Under the pieces are notes generated by a model. That model did not search any database. It saw only the letters and a program-made list of their open reading frames with translations, and was not told the origin of the DNA. DNA of 64,000 nt from an uncultured Bacteroides sp. GTDB lineage: Bacteria; Bacteroidota; Bacteroidia; Bacteroidales; Bacteroidaceae. Of the stretch, positions 8,547 through 16,400 are shown in pieces. The translations under genes and the position numbers were made by a program. How positions within the stretch are numbered: position 1 is the first letter of the stretch; each line of letters opens with the position of its first letter. The stretch covers positions 1 to 64,000 of the forward strand of contig USCT01000010.1 of the NCBI GenBank assembly GCA_900553185.1, in the 5' to 3' direction.

Positions 8547-9353
8547 TTATTCCCGTTTAATTTCTTCTGTTTCAGATAAAGCCTGTTCCACCCGATTGGT
8601 CAGTTCTACAAAGTCTGCTACCGAAAGCTGCTCCGGACGTTTGTTGAATATCGGGTCGGCGCTCAGGGGACTGTTCTTGTCTAATATCGGTGAGATGGAA
8701 TTCCGTAAGGTTTTCCGTCGCTGATTGAAGGTGGTTTTTACGATCTGTTTAAACAGTTTTTCGTTACAACCCAGTTCCTGTGCATCGTTTCGAGTCATTC
8801 GGATGACCGCACTTTTCACCTTTGGTGGTGGATTGAATACATGTTCGTGTACCGTGAACAGGTATTCTACGTGATACCAGGCTTGTATGAGTACACTCAG
8901 GATACCATAAGTCTTGTTTCCCGGCTTTGCGGCAATACGTTCGGCTACTTCCTTTTGTATCATACCGGTACAACATGGAATCAGATTCTTATTGTCGAGC
9001 ATTTTAAAGAAAATCTGACTGGATATGTTATACGGATAATTTCCCGTCAGCACAAAAGGTTTCCCTTCGAACAGCTGTTGTAGGTCCATTTTCAGAAAAT
9101 CCTGTTCGATGATATTGTTTCCTAGCTGAACGAAATTTTCTTTCAGGTAAGCCACCGATTCGAAATCCAGTTCCACTACCTTCAGTGGTCTTCCTTTGGG
9201 TATGAGAAATTGCGTAAGTACGCCCATTCCCGGTCCTACTTCCAGAATCGGAATATCAGGGCATGTATTTACCGTGTCGGCTATGTCTTGAGCTACCTGC
9301 AAATCCTTGAGAAAATGCTGTCCTAAAAACTTTTTGGGTTTGACTAATTTCAT
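8547..9353 (-). CDS. rsmA: 16S rRNA dimethyladenosine transferase
   Basis: Dimethylates two adjacent adenines in the helix-45 loop of 16S rRNA during late 30S assembly, using S-adenosylmethionine. The 268-residue protein shows the N-terminal FLGQHFLKD motif, SAM-binding EVGPGMGVLTQ near residue 40, and the catalytic NYPYNIS at about residue 105. The C-terminal helical domain carries the usual FNQRRKTLRN segment. It shares an intergenic region with the divergent membrane-protein gene at 9446 and precedes mgtE. Confidence 0.96.
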   Translation of the reverse strand: MKLVKPKKFLGQHFLKDLQVAQDIADTVNTCPDIPILEVGPGMGVLTQFLIPKGRPLKVVELDFESVAYLKENFVQLGNNIIEQDFLKMDLQQLFEGKPFVLTGNYPYNISSQIFFKMLDNKNLIPCCTGMIQKEVAERIAAKPGNKTYGILSVLIQAWYHVEYLFTVHEHVFNPPPKVKSAVIRMTRNDAQELGCNEKLFKQIVKTTFNQRRKTLRNSISPILDKNSPLSADPIFNKRPEQLSVADFVELTNRVEQALSETEEIKRE

Positions 9354-9400
9354 TCAGTAAATAATTTCAAGTTCTTGAATGCTTTTTGTGTGCAAAAAAT

Positions 9401-9408
9401 TATCTTTG
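9401..9408 (+). promoter_or_regulatory. -7 box for the flippase-like gene
   Basis: TATCTTTG matches TAnnTTTG and lies 37 bp before the TTG start at 9446. The nearest TTTG (9385-9388) is too close for a -33 box. Confidence 0.6.
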
Positions 9409-9415
9409 CATCGTG

Positions 9416-9423
9416 CAAATTTA
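9416..9423 (-). promoter_or_regulatory. -7 box for rsmA-mgtE
   Basis: TAAATTTG on the minus strand fits the Bacteroides -7 consensus. It lies 62 bp ahead of the rsmA start and only 7 bp from the opposed -7 box, so the two transcripts cross. Confidence 0.5.
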
Positions 9424-9445
9424 AGCATTAATCTTCATATTTCGA

Positions 9446-10456
9446 TTGATTTTGGAACGAACTGAGAGAAAAAATATATTGAATAAGATCTGGCAAATCG
9501 GATTCCCGTTGGCTTTGGGCATCGTGATATTGGTTTGGATTTACCATGATTTTGATTTTCGTCAGGTGTGGTATGTCCTGAATGGCGAAATGAATTACTG
9601 GTGGATGTTATTTTCCCTGGTTTTCGGGGTATTGGGACATCTGTTTCGTGGCTGGCGGTGGAATCTTACCTTGGCTCCTCTGGGTGAGTATCCCAAGATT
9701 TCTGACAGTGTATATGCCGTGTTTGTTTCATACGCGGCCAATTTGGTCGTTCCACGGGTAGGAGAGATATCCCGTTGTGGAATTTTGGCCAAGTATGATG
9801 GAGTATCCTTCTCGAAATCATTGGGTACAGTTGTTACCGAGCGCTTGATTGATTCGTTGTGTGTTATTCTGATAACAGGTGTGACCCTTCTGCTTCAGTC
9901 GCGTGTTTTTTCCGATTTCTTTGCAAAAACGGGTACCAATATCGGTTTTTTTGCCGAACTGTTTACTTCTACAAACTTTTATATTACGTTGGTTTGTATA
10001 TTTGCTTTGATTATATTGGTGGTATACCTGTTGCGTCATTTGGCTTTCTTTGCAAAGGTGCGTGGTGTCCTGGCTAATATATGGATTGGTTGTTTGTCGC
10101 TGAAGAATGTTAAGAATCTGCCTTTGTTTGTTATGTATACGATAGGAATCTGGGCGTGTTATTTCTTTCAGTTTTACGTAGCTTTTTTCTGTTTTGATTT
10201 TTCGGCCGATTTAGGCTGGATGCCTGCGTTGGTCATGTTTGTGGTGGGAAGTATTGCTGTGGCGGTTCCTACTCCCAATGGAGCCGGTCCGTGGCATTTC
10301 GCTGTTATTACGATGATGATGATGTATGGGGTAAATCGGGAAGATGCAGGAATATTTGCCCTGCTTGTGCATGGAATTCAAACCTTTTTGTTAATTTTGT
10401 TAGGCATATATGGATTGGTGGCATTGCCGCTTACAAATAAAAAGAAAACATTATGA
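9446..10456 (+). CDS. Flippase-like integral membrane protein (LPG synthase TM region, UPF0104 family)
   Basis: A 336-residue protein with about eight membrane segments. It resembles the membrane half of lysylphosphatidylglycerol synthases (PF03706) and has no aminoacyl-transferase domain. Visible family marks are the FRGWRW segment near residue 67, VPRVGEISRCGILAKYDG near residue 105, and PTPNGAGPWHF near residue 285. The substrate is unknown; lipid or glycolipid movement is the usual guess. The start is TTG at 9446: the first in-frame ATG would delete the first membrane segment. Its stop overlaps the pepD start as ATGA, so the two genes are translationally coupled. Confidence 0.82.
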   Translation: MILERTERKNILNKIWQIGFPLALGIVILVWIYHDFDFRQVWYVLNGEMNYWWMLFSLVFGVLGHLFRGWRWNLTLAPLGEYPKISDSVYAVFVSYAANLVVPRVGEISRCGILAKYDGVSFSKSLGTVVTERLIDSLCVILITGVTLLLQSRVFSDFFAKTGTNIGFFAELFTSTNFYITLVCIFALIILVVYLLRHLAFFAKVRGVLANIWIGCLSLKNVKNLPLFVMYTIGIWACYFFQFYVAFFCFDFSADLGWMPALVMFVVGSIAVAVPTPNGAGPWHFAVITMMMMYGVNREDAGIFALLVHGIQTFLLILLGIYGLVALPLTNKKKTL

Positions 10457-11910
10457 GTGAACTTCTTTCTTTAGCTCCACAGAATGTGTGGAAACATTTC
10501 TATTCTTTGACTCAGATTCCTCGTCCGTCAGGGCATCTGACCAAGGTACAGGCATTCTTGCTGGATTTCGGCAAGCGTGTAGGTGTTGAATCATTTCAGG
10601 ACGAAGCCGGAAATATCATTTATCGTAAGCCTGCTACTCCGGGTATGGAAAACCGGAAGACAGTAATTCTGCAGGCTCACATGGATATGGTTCCGCAGAA
10701 GAACAATGAAACCTGTCATGATTTTGAAAATGATCCGATACAGACGGTTGTTGATGGAGAATGGGTAAAGGCCAAAGGTACGACCTTGGGATCAGACGAT
10801 GGTATGGGTGTAGCGGCCATCATGGCAGTGATGGAAGATAAGACATTGAAACACGGCCCATTGGTAGGTCTGATTACAGCCGACGAGGAAACTGGTATGT
10901 ATGGAGCTTTTGGTTTGAAGCCAGGTACCATAGAAGGTGATATCCTGTTGAATCTGGATTCAGAAGAGGAGGGTGAACTTTACATCGGTTGTGCAGGCGG
11001 TGAAGATCTGACGGCTACTTTACAATATAAGGAAGAAGAAACCGATCCGACGGATGTAGCTTTGAAGGTGACTCTGAAAGGATTGCATGGAGGACATTCC
11101 GGTATTCAGGCTGGTTGTGGTTTTGCCAATGCCAACAAGCTGATGGCCCGCTTCATGAATCAGGTTATCGCTTACGATGAGGCCTGTCTGGTATCATGGG
11201 TAGGTGGAAACATGCGTAATGCCATTCCACGGGAATGTGAGGTTATCATTACGGTTCCTGAGACAGAAGTAGAAGACGTCATCGCATACGTAGGAGAATG
11301 CCAGCAGGTATGGCAGGAAGAGTTCGATACGATTGAAGAAGGTATCGAGTTCAAGGTCGAACGAGTAGAGTTGCCAGCTTACATGGTACCGGAAGAAATC
11401 CGGGATAATCTGGTAGATGCCATTTATGCCTGTCCGAACGGAGTAGAACGCTACATTCCGACGATTCCGGATACAGTAGAGACTTCTTCCAATCTGGCTA
11501 TAGTAGAAATCGGTGGCGGAAAGGCTGAAATCAAGATTCTGACCCGTAGCGCACGTGAATCGATGAAAGATTACCGCAATACGGCTTTGGAAAGCTGCTT
11601 CTCAATGGCCGGAATGCATGTGGAACGTTCGGGCGGTTATTCAGGCTGGGAACCGAATGTCAATTCACCCATCCTGCACGCCATGAAGAAATCTTATCAG
11701 GAACAGTTCGGTACAGAACCGGAAGTGAAGGTGATTCATGCCGGTCTGGAATGCGGTATTATCGGAGCTGTTATTTCTGATCTGGATATGATTTCATTTG
11801 GACCGACCTTACAGTATCCGCATACTCCTAACGAACGTTGCCATATCCCGTCAGTAGCCAAGTTCTATGATTTCCTGGTTGCTACGTTGGCAAATACACC
11901 GGAAAAATAA
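10453..11910 (+). CDS. pepD: Aminoacyl-histidine dipeptidase (peptidase D, M20C)
   Basis: Cytoplasmic dizinc dipeptidase that hydrolyses Xaa-His and other dipeptides. The 485-residue length fits the family. Metal and catalytic residues are in place: QAHMDMV near residue 77, SDDGMGVAAIMA near residue 118, ADEETGMYGAFG near residue 147 and NLDSEEEGELYIG near residue 175, with a final His in LQYPHTPNERCHIPS. It overlaps the upstream membrane-protein gene by 4 bp and is followed by a 15-bp hairpin, so the pair is an operon. Nothing links its substrate to the membrane protein. Confidence 0.95.
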   Translation: MSELLSLAPQNVWKHFYSLTQIPRPSGHLTKVQAFLLDFGKRVGVESFQDEAGNIIYRKPATPGMENRKTVILQAHMDMVPQKNNETCHDFENDPIQTVVDGEWVKAKGTTLGSDDGMGVAAIMAVMEDKTLKHGPLVGLITADEETGMYGAFGLKPGTIEGDILLNLDSEEEGELYIGCAGGEDLTATLQYKEEETDPTDVALKVTLKGLHGGHSGIQAGCGFANANKLMARFMNQVIAYDEACLVSWVGGNMRNAIPRECEVIITVPETEVEDVIAYVGECQQVWQEEFDTIEEGIEFKVERVELPAYMVPEEIRDNLVDAIYACPNGVERYIPTIPDTVETSSNLAIVEIGGGKAEIKILTRSARESMKDYRNTALESCFSMAGMHVERSGGYSGWEPNVNSPILHAMKKSYQEQFGTEPEVKVIHAGLECGIIGAVISDLDMISFGPTLQYPHTPNERCHIPSVAKFYDFLVATLANTPEK

Positions 11911-11953
11911 TCGGTTCGCTACTAGAGTGACGGTTGGTTCCGCAACAAGATAA

Positions 11954-12005
11954 AAAGGGTGTCAAAATGTTAGGATTAAGTCTGATATGTATTTTGACAC
12001 CCTTT
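11954..12005 (+). terminator. Hairpin after pepD
   Basis: A perfect 15-bp stem (11954-11968 with 11991-12005) 43 bp past the pepD stop codon. Only TTTCTG follows, so termination strength is uncertain. Confidence 0.65.
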
Positions 12006-12099
12006 CTGTATCCGAATGGACCTTTTTGTGAGTGTATGTTTTACTTCCATGAATGAGTAAAGATTACTATGAGAAAATTTTATAAGACAGATAAATAAA

Positions 12100-13323
12100 A
12101 TGAATAGAAGATGGATGTATGTGATAGGTGTTTCTTGTCTGTTGGGCGCTTGTCAGTCTGCTAGACAGAAAGCAGGAATTGATTCTTTGACTGTCATTGA
12201 TGTGGCGGGTACGATGGAAAAACTGGAAGAACTGAAGATAACAGATTTGGGCAAGGAGGTACGTTATCTGCCGTTGGAAACGAATGACTCTTGTCTGATA
12301 GGGAATGATCCGAAACTTCTGGTATTGGACAAGCTGATTCTTGTACAGTCGAACAGTACTTTGTACAGCTTTGACAAGAAGACAGGCCGTTTTCTGAACA
12401 CTATCGGGCATATAGGAGAAGACCCGCGAGGCTATAGCAGCAATTATCCGGTTTATAATGAGCAAAATGGCTTGCTCTATTTCAGCCGACAGCCTGACCA
12501 GTTACAGAAGTATGACCTGCAAGGGCATTATCGGGGAAAGGTTACTGTTGCTACACCACCAACCATGCCTACCAACTACGTTTTCGTGGATACACTGTTA
12601 GTGGGCTATTACAACAACTTGGCCCAACAGAATACTCATACCCGCACTTTGGCTTTCTTTACAGAAACCGGACAACTGACCGATACGGTAAACAGTCTTT
12701 TACCTCCGCTTCCGACCATGCAAATTAGTGACATTGCTTCCATTACTGTCATGAAGTATGGAAATGCAGGAGCAATCTTGACACAATTCCAGGATGGTAC
12801 GTCATCCGTTGGTGTATCTGGTTCTGTTCCTTTGTGGAAGCAAGAAGGATGGCTACGTTTCAAGGACACGTTCAATGACACCATTTATAATGTAACGGCT
12901 ACGGGTACACTTAGTCCTTATGCTGTTTTTAATCTTGGAGAATACCGTCTGAAGCCACAGGCACGTTGGAGTTCTTCCGAAGTGGGCGATAAATTGCTTC
13001 CTGTTTTTATATTGGAAACGGAACGTAATTTCTTTTTCCAATGTGTTGAAGGGTTAAAAAATACGTTGAATGGTGTTTATGACAAACAGACCGGGATAAC
13101 CCGTATGAATCGGGAAGAGGATGGATTTACCGATGATGTGAATGGATTTCTGCCCTTTAAGCCGAATACATGCAGTGCTCAGGGAGAATATGTGCAGATT
13201 GTAGATGTCGGTGATGTGTTGGATTGGTTGGATGAACATCCTGAGGTTAAAGATAATCAAGCATTAGCCCCGTTGCTGGAATTGAATGAAGAGGACAATC
13301 CTGTGATTGTTCTGGTGCAATGA
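12100..13323 (+). CDS. 6-bladed beta-propeller lipoprotein (BF3164-like family)
   Basis: A 407-residue exported protein. It begins with a lipoprotein signal: basic MNRR, a hydrophobic stretch, then LLGAC with the cysteine near residue 18. The remainder resembles the Bacteroides 6-bladed beta-propeller lipoproteins: an ITDLGKEVRYLPLET opening strand, an LYSFDKKTGRFL repeat, an IGxxGEDPRGY turn and a YDLQGHYRGK blade are visible. No enzyme motif is seen and the function of the family is unknown; ligand binding at the cell surface or in the periplasm is plausible. It has a terminator on each side and appears monocistronic. Confidence 0.8.
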   Translation: MNRRWMYVIGVSCLLGACQSARQKAGIDSLTVIDVAGTMEKLEELKITDLGKEVRYLPLETNDSCLIGNDPKLLVLDKLILVQSNSTLYSFDKKTGRFLNTIGHIGEDPRGYSSNYPVYNEQNGLLYFSRQPDQLQKYDLQGHYRGKVTVATPPTMPTNYVFVDTLLVGYYNNLAQQNTHTRTLAFFTETGQLTDTVNSLLPPLPTMQISDIASITVMKYGNAGAILTQFQDGTSSVGVSGSVPLWKQEGWLRFKDTFNDTIYNVTATGTLSPYAVFNLGEYRLKPQARWSSSEVGDKLLPVFILETERNFFFQCVEGLKNTLNGVYDKQTGITRMNREEDGFTDDVNGFLPFKPNTCSAQGEYVQIVDVGDVLDWLDEHPEVKDNQALAPLLELNEEDNPVIVLVQ

Positions 13324-13345
13324 CTGGGTAATGAAAAATATTGGA

Positions 13346-13377
13346 GGCTGTTTCCGAAAGGAAGCAGTTTCTTTTTT
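13346..13377 (+). terminator. Terminator after the propeller lipoprotein gene
   Basis: Stem GCTGTTTCC/GGAAGCAG closed by a GAAA loop and followed by TTTCTTTTTT, 25 bp past the stop codon. Confidence 0.85.
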
Positions 13378-13476
13378 ATGCCTGTTTGTTTCTTTTAATA
13401 CAATTCTGTGCAGTAATCTGTCTGTTTTTTCCTTACTTTATAGAAACAAGTCATTTATCATCAAAAATATAGACTT

Positions 13477-16400
13477 ATGAGCAGATTATTGTGTATTGGA
13501 TTAATCTTGTTGGGAAGTTTTTTCCCTTTCAGGCTTTGTGCCCAGCAATACGATAGGATGTGGAAACAGGTAGAAGACTTTCAGAAGAAAGACCTGGTAG
13601 AATCGGTTATCGAATCGGTGGATGGAATTTACCGGAAAGCGAAGGAGGAACGGAATCTGCCTCAGTTGATGAAAGCCTTTCTGGTGCGTTCTTCGTACAG
13701 GATTGCCTTGACGCCCGATAGTTTGGAAGCGGAGCGTTTGGCTTTGGAAAAATGGGTGGCAGAAGAGACTGATTCCGTCGGAAAGGCAGTACTCAATAAC
13801 CTGTTGGGGACAATGGCTTTGGAGGAGCAGCAGCCGGATTGGGAGAAGGCAATCCACTATTTTCGTCAGTCGTTGGTGGCAGAAGAGTTGTTGGGGAAAA
13901 CTCCGGCGAAGGAGTTCCGTCCCATGACTGTTTCTGAATCCTTCAGTGAACGTTATTTCGATGACAACTTGTTTGATTTGTTGGTTCGGAGAGCAATCTT
14001 TTCTTTGTCTAACAATTGGAGTCTACGGATGAAGACTGAGGTGCAGGCGGAAATCCTGGCATTGTACGAACGTCTGATGGCATTCTATGACGGAAAGAAC
14101 CGGAATGCGGCCTTGCTTACTCGGACAGCCTACTTGATGACCCGTTCGGCAGGTAATATGTTTGTGATGCAATACCGTTTGGAGAATCAGGAAATTATCC
14201 GTCAACTGACAGAATTGGCTGAAACTTATCGTGGGGAAGAAGCCTGTGCAGATGTCTATTTGAAATTAGCTTATTTCTATAAACGGGAACAGCAGCCTGC
14301 CAAGCAGTTGGAAGCTGTCCGTATCGGTTTGGAACTTTATCCTAAGTCAGACTTGAGAGAAGCGTTACAGCAGCAAGTTGATGAAGTTTTAGCTTCGGGA
14401 TTAAGCATAGATATTCCATGGATATATCCGTCGCATGAAGTAAAAATGACGGTTCATTACAAGAATTTGAAAAAATTTACGTTGGAGTGGTATCGGTTGG
14501 AGATTTCACCAACTGCTTTTACCGGAGATACCGATCAGCCTGAACAACTGATTCGCCAGAAAGGGAAAAAGGCCGGAAGCTGTACATATACATTGACACC
14601 GGCTACCGATTATCTTCCCCACGATACTGTATTGACTTATCAGGTACCAGAAGCCGGTATTTACCTGTTGAAATTAATTCCGGAGGGAGATAAGAAAGGT
14701 ATTTCGTATACTTCTTTGTTTGTTTCTCCTTATCAGTTGGTGGCTATGCCTGTCAATTCCCATACATTCGAAGTGACTGCAGTCGACCGTTTGAACGGCT
14801 CTCCGATTCCTTATGCTGAGATAGTGACCTATACCCGTGAAAGCGGACAGTTCGTGCAGGAGCAGGTATATCCTACCGATGCGGAAGGAAAGGTATTGAT
14901 TCCGTTGGCGGCGACTCGTTCCGGCTATCGTCCATTGAAATACATGCACGTACGTACTCCGGGCAATGATTTTATGGCTATCGGGGCATCTGCCCTTTAT
15001 GGTGGAAACTTCCACGAAGATGAAGATTCAGGATGGAAACAACGGGTCGCTTTGTTTTCCGACCGTTCTTTATATCGGCCGGGACAGATTTTACGTCTTT
15101 CGGGAGTTGTTTACCGGCAATTAGGCGATTCTTTGGAAGTGATTCCTGCCGTTACCCGTGAATTGAGCGTTTATGGAGGAGGAAAAGAAGTAGCAAAAGT
15201 TTCTGTACGAACAGATGAATATGGTGTCTTTACCGTCGATATTCCACTGCCGATGACCCTGCTTCCGGGAATTTTCCGGGCAACTGTAACCGGTGAAGCG
15301 AGTCTGTCATTCCGGATAGAAGAATACAAACGGCCCACGTTTGATGTAGTGCTTTCTCCTTATCAGACAGCTTATCAGGTGGGGGATAGTTTGCAGATAA
15401 ACGGAGAAGCCCGTTTCTTTTCCGGAGCTCCGGTACGCGCGGCTAAGGTCAGCTATCGGGTGATACGCTCCAAGAACTGGTTCTGGCGGGGAAGTTTCGA
15501 TTCGGAAGAACTGGTTAACGGAGTATTACAGACCGATGCAGAAGGAAAATTTACGGTTCCTGTCTGGTTGAAGCCGCCTGCGGATGCCGATAAGGAAGGA
15601 AATATGATTTATTATTACAATTATCAGGTGGTAGCTGAAGTGACCGAGAATTCGGGAGAAACACAGGAAGGAAGTACTGATTTACCTGTGGGCCATTATT
15701 CCATAGGCTTGGACATTAAAGGTCTTGATGAGATGGTACCTCGCGAGAAGCAATTGAAAATCCAGTTCCAGGCTTTGAATCTCAATCGGCAGCCGGTTGA
15801 GGTCGAGGTTGAATACCAGGTTTATGCGTTGGATGAGGACTTGAAGCAAGGGAAACTTTGTTACGCAGGAAAGGTGATGTCGCAGCAGTCGTGGGTACCG
15901 GCCGAAGTCTGGGCATTACCTGCCGGACGTTACCGGATGGTGGCGACTGTTACAGATGAACTGAATCGGAAGACGCAGGATGAGCAGGATTTTGTCTTGT
16001 TCTCGTTGGATGATACCCGGTTGCCGGTTCCGATGACTGATTGGTTTTATCAGGACGGAGAGAGTTTGACTACAGAACATCCCGCTACGGTATATATCGG
16101 TTCTGCCGAAGATAGTGTACACCTGTTTGTGGATATATATCGTGCAGACCGCCGGATTGAATCCCGTCGGTTGATACTCAACCATGAAATAAAGAAGTTT
16201 ACGTTTCCATATCGGGAAGAATATGGTGATGGTATTTCGGTGAATTTCGCTTTTCTTCGGAAGGACTACTTGCATAGCCATCTGGTACGGCTTACCCGTC
16301 CGGAACCGGACAAAAGTCTGGTGTTGAAATGGGAGACTTTCCGTGACCGGTTGGAACCGGGAAATCAGGAAACCTGGACATTGCGGATAACCGACCCGAA